DNA of 64,000 nt from positions 1,488,001 to 1,552,000 of the forward strand of contig CAVPHU010000001.1 in assembly GCA_963704815.1 (NCBI GenBank), read 5' to 3'. The stretch is from DATKWD01 sp963704815 (GTDB lineage: Bacteria; Actinomycetota; Acidimicrobiia; Acidimicrobiales; Salinilacustritrichaceae). This document shows, in pieces, positions 41,719 through 50,794 of this stretch. The notes under the pieces were generated by a model, which was not told the origin of the DNA, searched no databases, and was given only the letters and a program-made list of their open reading frames with translations. The translations under genes were made by a program, and so were the position numbers. Every line of letters starts with the position of its first letter. The stretch's first letter is position 1.

Positions 41719-44700
41719 TCAGCGAGGCCGAGGCGCTCGCCAGGTCAGACCCTTGTAGCCGTCGACGAACCCGGCCTCCTTCAGCGCGGCGGCATGCGGT
41801 GACTCGAGCACGCGCATGCCATCGATCTTGCGGATCTCGAGCTGGCGGTACCGCCCCGAGCTGGCCAGATCCTTGATCACTTCGGCCCAGCGCGCATCGG
41901 CGGCCGTGTGCTCGAAGGTGACGAGCGCATGCCCACCCCGCTCGACGTAGACCGCCGCGACCCCGTCGATCAGCACGACGTGGGCGCCGGCCTGGCGGGC
42001 GGGACGGCCCTCGGAGTCCGGCCAGGGCAGCGAGGCTCCGTAGGGCTGCGCGGGATCGGTGGCGGCCAGGAGCACCGGGGCGTCGTCGGGCCCGGGGTCC
42101 CGCATCGACCTGAGTCGGTCGACCGCGCCGGGCACGGCGAACTGAGCCGCGCCCCGGCCGGCCACGAAGTAGCCGCGGCGGACCTCGCCCCGCTCTTCGA
42201 GCGCCTTGAGCATCGGATAGACCCCGGCGAACCCGCCCTGCGCGCCCTCGCCGAGGGCGGCCTCGCGAGTGAGGACGCCGTACCGTTCGAGCAGTTGCTG
42301 AGCCCACGCGTGGGCCACCTCGGTCGGCGCCGGCCTGGGCTCGAGCAGCGGCGCAACCGCCGCCCATCGGCCCGAGGCCGCCGGGGGGCCGAGACGCGAC
42401 AACCGGCCCGGGCGCGGGCGACCTCTCCCCTTGTTCGCAGCCGAGCGACGGGGCTTGCCCGCCAGATAGGACCTCAACGGGGCCAGCGAGTCGTTGGTGA
42501 CGTGGCCCGACCAGACCAGATCCCACAGGGCGGCGAGCACCGACTCGTCGTCGTAGTCGCCTCCGGCGCGTTGCACCGCACCGAGGAGATCGGTCCAGAA
42601 CGACGCACCGCGCTCGGAGAGGTGCTCGAGCATCGCCCCCTGTGCGGCACCCCCGGGGATCTCGTCGGCCGGCGGCACCAGGAGGGCGGCCTGATCTCGG
42701 AACACCAGCCGCACTCGCCCGTCACGTGCTCCGAGCGAACCGGCCCCGACCCACACGATCTCGCCGGTCGAGCAGAGCTGGTCGAGGTCGGCCGGGCGAT
42801 ACTCGGCGAGGCGGGCCGGCAACAGATCGGCCTCGAGCACCGATGCCACCAGCGGAGCCCCCGAGAGCTGCCCGAGCGAATCGATGAGCGCATCGAGCGA
42901 CTTCCGCTGGCTGCCGACGTGGTGCCAGGCCGGGAGAAACCTGCCGAGGGCATCGCCTTCGACCGGCTCGACCTCGCGACGGAGCGCGGCGAGTGATCGG
43001 CGCCGCAGCATCTTGAGCACGTCCTCGTCGCACCACTCGCGCTCGGCGCCGCCCGGGCGGAACTCGCCGAGCACCACCCGGGCCTGTGCCTCCAGCACGT
43101 CGAGGGCGGGCCGGACACGGTCGATCTGCACGCCGTAGCGGCCGGCGAGATCGGCCGACAGGAAGGGACCATGGGTCTTCGCGTAGCGAGCTGCGAGCTC
43201 GACCCACGGGGCGTCCTGCACCTCGGTGAACGCAACCGGAAGCCCCATCGGAGCCGCCACACCGATGGCGTCGCGGAGCCGACCGGCATCCTCGGCCGCT
43301 GCGATCCGATCGTCGCCCGCGATGTTGACCCGGTACGCGCGACGCACGGCCTCGAGCTCGGCCACCAGCGATTCGGCGTCATCGCCGACGCACCGGGCAT
43401 CGATCTCGGGCAGGCTGAGCGGCCCGAGTCGGCGAAGGAGGTCGTGCACCTCGTCGGCATCGCGGGCCCGACGACCGTCGACGAGGCACTGGAGGTCGAG
43501 CTCGAGGTCGGCCAAGGCCTCGGGGTCGATGAGCTCGCGAAGCTCCTCCGCCCCCAGGAGCTCCCGCAACAGGTCACGATCGAGCGACAGGGCCGTGGCA
43601 CGCCGTTCGGCCAGCGGCGCATCGCCTTCGTACATGTAGACGGCGATCCAACCGAACATGAGTGACTGGGCGAACGGGGACGCGCGGTCGGTCTCCACCG
43701 GAACGAGACGAATGCGCCGGCTTCGCAGGTCGGTGAGCACCTGGATCAGCGCCGGGACGTCGAACACGTCGTTCATGCACTCGCGTGTCGCCTCGAGCAG
43801 CATGGGAAACGACGGGTACTTCGCCGCGACCCCCAGGAGGTCGGCCGCCTTCTGCCGCTGCTGCCACAAGGGGGTTCGACGATCGGGCCGTCGGCGCGGG
43901 AGCAGGAGCGCCCGGCCTGCGCACTCGCGGAAACGGCTCGCGAACATCGCCGTCTGCGGAAGCTGTCGGACCAGGAGCTCCTCGAGGTCGTCGGGATCGA
44001 CGGTGAGCAATTCGAGCGGAACCTCGTCCACGGCCTCGGGAAGCCGCAGCACGATGCCGTCGTCGCTCCACATGAGCTCGGCATCCATCCCCCACTCCTC
44101 GGCGAGCCGGTGTTGCAGCGCCATCCCCCATGGAGCGTGGACCTGAGCCCCGAACGGCGACAGCACGCAGACCCGCCAGTCGCCGATGTCGTCACGGAAG
44201 CGCTCGACCACGATCGTCCGATCGTCCGGGAGGGCACCGGTGGCCTCGGCCTGCTCGTCCAGGTACGAGACGAGATTGACCGCGGCTCGCGCATCGAGAC
44301 CGTGATCTGCGCGGAGCACCGCCACCGGATCGTCGACCGTGCGGATCTCGCGCACGAACGAACCGATCGCCCGACCGAGCTCGAGCGGACGTCCCGGTCC
44401 GTCGCCGTGCCAGAACGGCATCTTCCCGGGCTGGCCGGGAGCAGGGGTGACGATGACCCGCTCGAAGGTGATGTCCTCGATGCGCCACGTCGACGCCCCC
44501 AGGAGGAACGTCTCACCGGGGCGGCTCTCGTAGACCATCTCCTCGTCGAGCTCGCCGACCCTCGTGCCATCGGGGAGGAACACCCCGAACAGGCCACGAT
44601 CGGGAATCGTGCCGGCGTTGGTGACCGCCAGGCGCTGCGCTCCGGCACGGCCACGGACGATGCCCGCGATGCGGTCCCAGACGATCCGGGGGCGGAGCTC

Positions 44701-46609
44701 GCTGAACTCCTCGGACGGGTAGCGGCCGGCGAGGAGGTCGAGCACCGAGTGCAGCACGTCGTCGGACAGCTCGGCGAAGTTGGCCGAGCTGCGGACGACC
44801 GCGGCCAGATCGGCGACCGACCACTCGTCGAGCGCACACATGGCCACGACCTGCTGCGAGAGCACGTCGAGCGGATTGCGCACATAGTGGGTGTGCTCGA
44901 TCTCGCCATCGACCATCCGCTGCACCACCACCGCCGCCTCGAGGAGGTCGTGCCGGTGCTTCGGGAACAACTTGCCCGAGCTCGGCTGGCCCACGTTGTG
45001 GCCCGCTCGTCCGATGCGTTGGAGACCTCGGCTCACCGCCCCTGGTGACTCGACCTGGATCACCAGGTCGACCGCACCCATGTCGATCCCGAGCTCGAGG
45101 CTGCTGGTGGCGACCAGGCCCTTGAGCCGGCCGGACTTGAGATCGTCCTCGATCTGGAGCCGGCGCTCGCGGCTGAGCGAGCCGTGGTGGGCTCTGACCA
45201 GCTCGATCCCCTCCTCGTACTCGTCGATCTCGGGAGCACGGCCCTCGGCCTCGGCAGCACGGTTGATCCCTTCGACGTGGAGTTCGTTGAGACGGATCGC
45301 CAACCGTTCGGCCAGACGGCGGGCGTTGACGAAGATCAGCGTCGAGTTGTGCGACTTCACCAGCTCGAGGAGCTCGGGGTGCATCGCCGGCCAGATGCTG
45401 CGCCGCACGGGACCGGCAGCTGCCGGTCCCGACGCCGGCTCGTCGATGACGGTGCCGAGCTCGGCCATGTCGTCGACCGGCACCACCACCTCGACGTCGA
45501 GGACCTTTCGGATCCCGGCATCGACGATGGTGACCGGCCGTTGCTTGCCGTCGGGGCCCCGCCCGACCAGAAAGTCCGCGATCTCCTCCAGCGGCCGCTG
45601 AGTGGCCGACAGGCCGATTCTCTGCGGTCGGCTCGGCCAACTACGCCTCGCACTCCCTGCCGCGCCTTCCCGTTCCCCGGCCACGGAGGCCGACCCTGGC
45701 CGCTCCTCCGCTGGCGCTCCGTCCCCGGCCGGAGGCCGACCCGGCCCCTCCCCCGGCCCGGCCGCCCTGCCGCTCCCCGGCCGTCGCAGCCTCGCTCTGC
45801 TCCGAGACTGCGCCTCCCCGTTCCCCGGCCACGGAGGCCGACCCTGGCCCCTCCTCCGCTGGCGCTCCGTCGCTCGCAGCCTCGCTCTGCTCCGAGACCG
45901 CGCCACCCCGTTCCCCGGCCACGGAGGCCGACCCTGGCCCCTCCTCCGCTGGCGCTCCGTCGCTCGCAGCCTCGCTCTGCTCCGAGACCGCGCCACCCCG
46001 TTCCCCGGCCAAGCTCGGCGGTTGGTCGAAGTCTCGGTTCTGGAGGTCCTGGAGGCGCTCGAGGCTGAGAGACAGGTGGGCTCCCCGCTTGGAGGCCGCC
46101 AGTGCGTGGATCTCGTCGATGATCACCGCGTCGACCCGGGTGAGGGTCTCCCTCGCCTTGCTGGTCAGCATGAGATAGAGGGATTCGGGGGTGGTGATCA
46201 GGATGTCCGGCGGCGACCGGACGAGCCGCCGCCGCTCGTCGGGTGGCGTGTCGCCCGTGCGGATGCCGACCGACGGCTCGGCGACCTCGAGCCCGAGTCG
46301 ATCGGCAGCCACCCGAATCCCGGTCAGCGGCGCACGCAGGTTCTTCTCGACATCCACCGCGAGGGCCCGCAGGGGGGAGATGTAGAGGATGCGGGTGTGG
46401 CGATCGTCGGGATCGGTCGGGTCGGACACCAACTGGTCGATGCCCCAGAGGAACGCCGAGAGTGTCTTGCCCGACCCGGTGGGCGCGAGGATCAACGTGT
46501 TGGCCCCGTCGGCGATGGCCGGCCAGCCCTGTTCCTGCGGAGGCGTCGCCGCCGCGAACGATGCCTCGAACCACGCTCGCACCGGCGCTGAGAATCGGTC
46601 GAGCGCCAT
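41719..46609 (-). CDS. lhr: Lhr-type DNA helicase, interrupted by a repeat insert with a +1 frameshift
   Basis: ATG 46609 (TACGTT 6 nt upstream). The N-part has Walker A APTGSGKT (42-49), TTPES and DEIH (165-168). C-part: QRIGLSATQRPLEE (motif III), VATSSLELGIDMG and QRIGRAGHNVG (motifs V, VI), the winged-helix and Lhr core, then the glycosylase-associated C-terminal region, ending LTWRAPRPR. Between DEIH and motif III, ~370 bp of 90-bp repeats (45673-46010) add ~120 residues (GERGGAVSEQSEAASDGAPA and so on). A +1 shift falls in its degenerate copy (about 45723-45790). Without the insert the protein is ~1507 residues, the normal Lhr length. Role: repair-linked 3'-5' helicase. Confidence 0.85.
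45673..46010. repeat. 90-bp tandem repeats inside lhr
   Basis: Two exact-looking 90-bp units (45821-45910, 45911-46000), the first 10 bp of a third (46001-46010), and a degenerate, internally expanded copy (45673-45820). The unit length is a multiple of three and codes GERGGAVSEQSEAASDGAPA plus EEGPGSASVA in the lhr frame. Its 22-nt core (reverse strand: begins CGGCCT, ends CCGGGGAACG) matches the 95-bp intergenic array at 15921-16346 at 20 of 22 positions. Confidence 0.9.
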
Positions 46610-46615
46610 CGCTGC

Positions 46616-46621
46616 AACGTA
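46616..46621 (-). promoter_or_regulatory. -10 box of lhr
   Basis: TACGTT on the minus strand, 6 nt before the ATG at 46609; supports this start. Confidence 0.5.
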
Positions 46622-46676
46622 TCGAGCCGCCGTGACGCCCCGACACCGAACCCGTTGCCGGCCCGACCCGCGCCGG

Positions 46677-46682
46677 TACCCT
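46677..46682 (+). promoter_or_regulatory. -10 box of the sucrase/ferredoxin-like gene
   Basis: TACCCT, 8 nt before the ATG at 46691. Confidence 0.5.
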
Positions 46683-46690
46683 CGGCGGCG

Positions 46691-47635
46691 ATGAAGCTGT
46701 CGGTCGACCAGGGTCGTTGTGCGCCGTTCACCCGCGGCGAAGGGATCGATCCCATCGGCAGTGCGGGCCACTATCACTCGTTCGTCCTGGTCGAGGTCGA
46801 GCTGCCCTGGCCGCGCGAGATCACGCTGGCCGACTCGCTCGAGGGCGTCGCCGAGGTGATCAAGGCCGCCGAGACCCGCGACGGCCGCCTCGTGCGTGTG
46901 CTCGGCATCGTGCCGCGGGGCGACCGCGGCCCCCGACAGCGTCGGGTGATCCACTACCGCCGGAACGTCGACGACCGGGTCGGAGCCTTCGACGGCCGTG
47001 AGGTGGTGATCGAGGCAGGCGACGAGGTCGCGACCATCGCCGCCATGCTCGCCGACCCGGCATCGCCGAACTTCACTCCCGTCGCCGGTCGCGACGTCCT
47101 GATCTGCACCCACGGCAGCCGCGACGTGTGCTGCGGTGGCGATGGCATGCGGCTGCACCTCGCCGCGGCCGACCGGTTCCCCGGTGTCCGGGTCTGGCGC
47201 TGCAGCCACACGGGCGGCCACCGCTACGCCCCGACCTCGATCACGTTCCCCGACGCCCGGTTCTGGGCCCACCTCGACGAGGAGAAGCTCGCCGCGGTCG
47301 TCCGGCGGAACGCCGAGCCGGCCTCCCTCCGGGGCAACGACCGCGGCTCCGCCGGGTTCGCATCCCCGTTCGCCCAGGCGGCCGAACGCGAGCTGTTCGC
47401 CCGGGTGGGATGGGCCCTCGACCAAGGCGTGCGTTGGCTGGCGCATGAAGACCACGACGACGAACACGGCACCGCCACCGTGGTGCACGAGGCCGCCGAC
47501 GGCACCCGAACCGAGGTCACCGTCGCCTCCGAACTCGCCCAGCGCTACCCCACGATGGTGTGCGGCGACGGCCCCGACCCGAGCGGCAAGACCTTCGAGG
47601 AGTACCGAGTGGTCTCCGTCGAGCCGCCCCCCTGA
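46691..47635 (+). CDS. Sucrase/ferredoxin-like family protein
   Basis: 314 residues, divergent from lhr. The C-terminal half carries the thioredoxin-like-ferredoxin signature of the Suc_Fer family: LICTHGSRDVCCGGDG and, ~45 residues on, WRCSHTGGHRYAPT, giving the four Cys/His positions expected for a [2Fe-2S] or similar site. The N-terminal part (GHYHSFVLVEVELPWPREI) matches the same family. Despite the name, no sucrase activity is likely; the role in actinobacteria is unknown, probably redox. A leaderless promoter (TACCCT) supports the ATG used. Confidence 0.87.
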   Translation: MKLSVDQGRCAPFTRGEGIDPIGSAGHYHSFVLVEVELPWPREITLADSLEGVAEVIKAAETRDGRLVRVLGIVPRGDRGPRQRRVIHYRRNVDDRVGAFDGREVVIEAGDEVATIAAMLADPASPNFTPVAGRDVLICTHGSRDVCCGGDGMRLHLAAADRFPGVRVWRCSHTGGHRYAPTSITFPDARFWAHLDEEKLAAVVRRNAEPASLRGNDRGSAGFASPFAQAAERELFARVGWALDQGVRWLAHEDHDDEHGTATVVHEAADGTRTEVTVASELAQRYPTMVCGDGPDPSGKTFEEYRVVSVEPPP

Positions 47636-47643
47636 TTCCCCCG

Positions 47644-47658
47644 AACGATCGGATCGTT
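47644..47658 (+). promoter_or_regulatory. Palindrome AACGATC-G-GATCGTT
   Basis: Perfect 7-bp arms around one base in the 82-bp gap between the sucrase/ferredoxin-like and VIT1-type genes. Possible operator for the metal transporter gene. Confidence 0.4.
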
Positions 47659-47663
47659 GATCT

Positions 47664-47689
47664 CGTCACGCTCGGCCGCGAGCGTGACG
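47664..47689 (+). terminator. 11-bp perfect hairpin before the VIT1-type gene
   Basis: CGTCACGCTCG-GCCG-CGAGCGTGACG, a perfect 11-bp stem with a 4-nt loop. It probably ends the preceding transcript. Its right arm occupies the -35 region of the next gene, so it could also be an operator. Confidence 0.55.
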
Positions 47690-47701
47690 GGTCTGAGCCG
47701 A

Positions 47702-47707
47702 TATCGT
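47702..47707 (+). promoter_or_regulatory. -10 box of the VIT1-type gene
   Basis: TATCGT, 10 nt before the ATG at 47718. Confidence 0.4.
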
Positions 47708-47717
47708 CGAGCTCGGT

Positions 47718-48440
47718 ATGAACGAACGCACGGCACCGGTTCACCACGTCGGCCACGAGGACCATCGCGGCATCGGCGGGGGTCAGGCTCGCGCAGCGGT
47801 GTTCGGCTTCTCCGATGGTCTGGTCTCCAACGTGTCGTTGGTGCTCGGGGTCGCGGGAAGCTCGGCCGGCGCCGACTTCGTTCGCCTCACGGGGATCGCC
47901 GGGCTCGTTGCTGGTGCCGCGTCGATGGCGGCCGGCGAGTACGTCTCGATGCAGGCGCAGCGCGAGCTGCTCGAGCGCGAACTCGCCATCGAGCGACGCG
48001 AGCTCGCCAAGAATCCCGAGGCCGAGACCCGCGAGCTGGCCGGCATCTACCGCGCACGCGGCGTCGAGGCCGAGACCGCCCAGACCCTCGCCGAGGAGAT
48101 GATGCGCGATCCCGAGGTCGCCCTCGAGGTCCACGCACGCGAGGAACTCGGCGTCGACCCGTCCGACCTCGGATCTCCGATCGGCGCCGCCGCGGCATCG
48201 CTGGTGGCGTTCGCCGCCGGCGCCCTCATCCCGGTCATCCCCTGGTTCTTCGGGGCCGGCACGGCGGCCATCGTGGCCTCGCTGGTGCTCGGCCTGGTCG
48301 CGGCACTCGTCGCCGGCGCCGTCCTGGGCGTGGTGACCGAACGTTCACGAACCCGGTCGGCCCTCCGCCAGGCCGGCATCATGATCGGTGCTTCGGCGAT
48401 CACCTATGCCATCGGTGCTGCCATCGGCGTGAGCGTCTGA
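47718..48440 (+). CDS. VIT1/CCC1-type iron/manganese transporter
   Basis: 240 residues. The N-terminal helix has the family motif AAVFGFSDGLVSNVSLVLGVAG, and helix 2 continues GLVAGAASMAAGEYVSMQAQRELLERE, with the conserved Met/Glu metal-site residues. The cytoplasmic, Glu-rich loop (ELAIERRELAKNPEAETRELAGIYRARGV) is the metal-binding domain; three more helices finish the protein. These proteins export Fe2+ or Mn2+ by proton exchange. Two inverted repeats upstream may give metal- or stress-dependent control. Confidence 0.92.
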   Translation: MNERTAPVHHVGHEDHRGIGGGQARAAVFGFSDGLVSNVSLVLGVAGSSAGADFVRLTGIAGLVAGAASMAAGEYVSMQAQRELLERELAIERRELAKNPEAETRELAGIYRARGVEAETAQTLAEEMMRDPEVALEVHAREELGVDPSDLGSPIGAAAASLVAFAAGALIPVIPWFFGAGTAAIVASLVLGLVAALVAGAVLGVVTERSRTRSALRQAGIMIGASAITYAIGAAIGVSV

Positions 48441-48441
48441 A

Positions 48442-49107
48442 TCAGCGCTTGCTGATGAGGGTGACCCCGTCGGAGAGCGGGAGCATGGCGATGTCGAGCC
48501 GATCGTCGGCGGCCACGGCATCGTTGAAGGCCCGGATGGCGCGGGTGTTGTCGTCGTCGACCGCAGGGTCGACCACGGCGCCGCTCCAGAGCACATTGTC
48601 GACGGCCACGACGCCCCGCTCGGTGAGCCGGGGCAGCAAGGCCTCGAGGTAGGCGCCGTAGTTGGGCTTGTCGGCGTCGATGAACGCGAAGTCGAAGGTT
48701 GGCTCCTCGGGCATCGCCGCCAACGTCTCGATCGCCGGCCCGAGCCGGAGGTCGATCCGATCGGCAACGCCGGCCTGCTCCCAGTACGGCCGGCCCACCC
48801 GGGTCCACTCGTCACTCACGTCGAGGCAGATCAGGCTGCCGTCGTCGGGGAGGCCGCGTGCGATGCACAAGGCGGAGTAGCCGGTGAACGTGCCGATCTC
48901 GATCGCATGTCGCACCCCGAGCGCCCGGACGAACCAGGTGAGGAACGCGCCCTGTTCGGGAGCGATCTGCATCATCGAGAAGCCGCCGGCCTGGTCGGCG
49001 GTGGCCCGGATGAGGCCCGAGAGCACCTCGTCGGGAGGCGTCGAGTGCTCGACGAGGTAGGTGTGCAGGTCGTCGGTGAGCTGGACGTGCTTGGGACCGT
49101 CTGCCAT
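48442..49107 (-). CDS. Class I O-methyltransferase (catechol/caffeoyl-CoA type)
   Basis: 221 residues from the ATG at 49107 (MADGPKHVQLTDDLHTYL). Family 3 O-methyltransferase marks: AIEIGTFTGYSALCIARGLP (SAM motif), FDFAFIDADKPNYGAYLEALLPRL (metal-binding Asp pair), VVAVDNVLWSG and NDAVAADDRLDIAMLPLSDGVTL. A divalent-metal-dependent enzyme that methylates catechol-like hydroxyls. It ends 1 bp from the VIT1-type gene stop (convergent). Confidence 0.93.
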   Translation of the reverse strand: MADGPKHVQLTDDLHTYLVEHSTPPDEVLSGLIRATADQAGGFSMMQIAPEQGAFLTWFVRALGVRHAIEIGTFTGYSALCIARGLPDDGSLICLDVSDEWTRVGRPYWEQAGVADRIDLRLGPAIETLAAMPEEPTFDFAFIDADKPNYGAYLEALLPRLTERGVVAVDNVLWSGAVVDPAVDDDNTRAIRAFNDAVAADDRLDIAMLPLSDGVTLISKR

Positions 49108-49161
49108 GGGTGATGCGTAGCACGGAGGGCGCATCACCTCGTCGGCCGGGCGGTCGGGTCG

Positions 49162-50745
49162 TCAGTCGATGCGCATGAGCCGAGCGGGATAGCCGGTGGC
49201 TCCGGACGGGAACGGTGCAGATCGCTGCTCGGTCTGCGGCACGCCGTCTCCGTCGGTGGCGCGGACCTCGACGACGTATTCGCCGGGCTCGACGTCCCAC
49301 GAGTAGAGCCACTGTCGCCACGTGTCGTCGCCGGGCACCCCGGCCAGCTCGGCCTCCTGCCAGTCGCCCTCGTCGAAGCGGACCTCGACCTTGGAGATGC
49401 CGGTGTGAGGTGCCCAGGCGACCCCGGCGAGCGGGATCGTGCCGGCATCGGCAGAACCCCTCGGAGTGTCGATGCGGCACTGGGTCTTGACCGGCGCGAT
49501 CTCGACCCACCCCCTGCGCACCCAGTACTGGTCGAAGTCGTCGAACGTGGCCAATTCGAGCTCGGAGAGCCACTTGGTGGCCGAGACGTAGCCATACAGC
49601 CCGGGAACGACCATGCGGACCGGGAAGCCATGGACCACGGGCAGTGGCTCGCCGTTCATCCCGACCGCGAGGATTGCGTTGCGGTCGCGGGTCTGGCCCA
49701 CGGGGAAACCGCACGTGTAGCCGTCGACCGACCGGCCCACCAGCTGGGTGGCATCGGGATCGACACCCGCCTCGTCGAGGACCCGGTCGATCCGGGTGCC
49801 GAGCCAGCGGGCGTTGCCGATGAGGCCACCGCCGACCTCGTTCGAGACGCAGCTGATGGTGATGTCGACCTCATCCATCGGCATGGCGAGGATGTCGTCA
49901 TAGGTGAACTCGAGCTCGGTGTCGACCATCCCGGTCACCCGGAGTCGCCACGTGGCCGGGTCGACCTGAGGAATCGTGAGCGCGGTGTCGATCCGGTAGA
50001 AGTCGTCGCTGGGCGTGATGAACGACGTGAGCCCGTCGATGTCGAAGTCGACGTCGTCGGGGAGGGGCGCAGCGGGCCGGTCGGCGGCGCTCAACCGCAC
50101 CAGCTCACGTGCCTTCTCGGCCGAGAACCGATCGCGCAGGCGTCGCCCACCCGCGGCCAGGACCACAGCGGCCACACCGGCCGCGCCGGCGAAGGCGAGA
50201 AACACCCGCCGGTCGGCCTGACCGGCACCGGGCTGTGGTCGACGAGATCGCTGACGGTCCGCCACCGCATCGGCCATCGCCGGGGTGAGGAAGAGCAGGA
50301 CCCGAAGCGTCACGAGACCGGCCATCGCACCGAGGAACGACGGCAGGACCGCACCAGCTGCGCTGTCGGCGAGGCGCGATGCCGCCAGGATGCCGAACAC
50401 CCCGAAGGCGACGAATCCGGCATCGCCCACGAGCGCTTTCTCTGCCGCCCGTCGACCGAGCGCCCACCCGATCCACAACGCGATCAGCGTCGTGCCGATC
50501 ACCAGCGCCGGCTTGTCGTTGCGACCGAACGCGGCGATGGCCTGACGGGCCAGGTCGCCGGGCGTGAAGTCGATCACCACGTCGCCGACCGCGACGACCG
50601 GCGACGGCGACCCCGCCATCAGCCCCGAAACGAACTCGGCCGTCCCGAGCGCAACCGCAACTGCCAACAGCCCGGACATGCGTTGGAACACGCGATCGGG
50701 CGCAGCGGGGCTCACGGTCACAGTGTTCCTCACGCCACCGGCCAA
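49162..50745 (-). CDS. Membrane-anchored sulfite-oxidase-like molybdopterin enzyme
   Basis: 527 residues. Five or six N-terminal membrane helices (to ~residue 190) and an anchor (FLAFAGAAGVAAVVLAAGG) precede a sulfite-oxidase-type Moco domain. Its cofactor Cys lies in TISCVSNEVGG (C299), with WLGTRI, VDGYTCGFPVG, NGEPLPVVHGFPVRMVVPGLYGY and KWLSELELATFD. A C-terminal Mo-co dimerisation domain ends ATGYPARLMRID. It is probably an oxidoreductase on the outer membrane face; substrate not sulfite for certain. The GTG at 50745 or one 9 bp later (MRNTVTV) may be the start. Confidence 0.9.
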   Translation of the reverse strand: MAGGVRNTVTVSPAAPDRVFQRMSGLLAVAVALGTAEFVSGLMAGSPSPVVAVGDVVIDFTPGDLARQAIAAFGRNDKPALVIGTTLIALWIGWALGRRAAEKALVGDAGFVAFGVFGILAASRLADSAAGAVLPSFLGAMAGLVTLRVLLFLTPAMADAVADRQRSRRPQPGAGQADRRVFLAFAGAAGVAAVVLAAGGRRLRDRFSAEKARELVRLSAADRPAAPLPDDVDFDIDGLTSFITPSDDFYRIDTALTIPQVDPATWRLRVTGMVDTELEFTYDDILAMPMDEVDITISCVSNEVGGGLIGNARWLGTRIDRVLDEAGVDPDATQLVGRSVDGYTCGFPVGQTRDRNAILAVGMNGEPLPVVHGFPVRMVVPGLYGYVSATKWLSELELATFDDFDQYWVRRGWVEIAPVKTQCRIDTPRGSADAGTIPLAGVAWAPHTGISKVEVRFDEGDWQEAELAGVPGDDTWRQWLYSWDVEPGEYVVEVRATDGDGVPQTEQRSAPFPSGATGYPARLMRID

Positions 50746-50794
50746 CCCACGTCTGAGCCGATGACGAAACGCTGAACAAGTTGGGGACGGCCGG

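Noticed and set aside
41719..46609. lhr as two separate genes
   Set aside because: The two parts carry complementary helicase motifs in order and join to one normal-length Lhr once the repeat insert and one base are allowed for.
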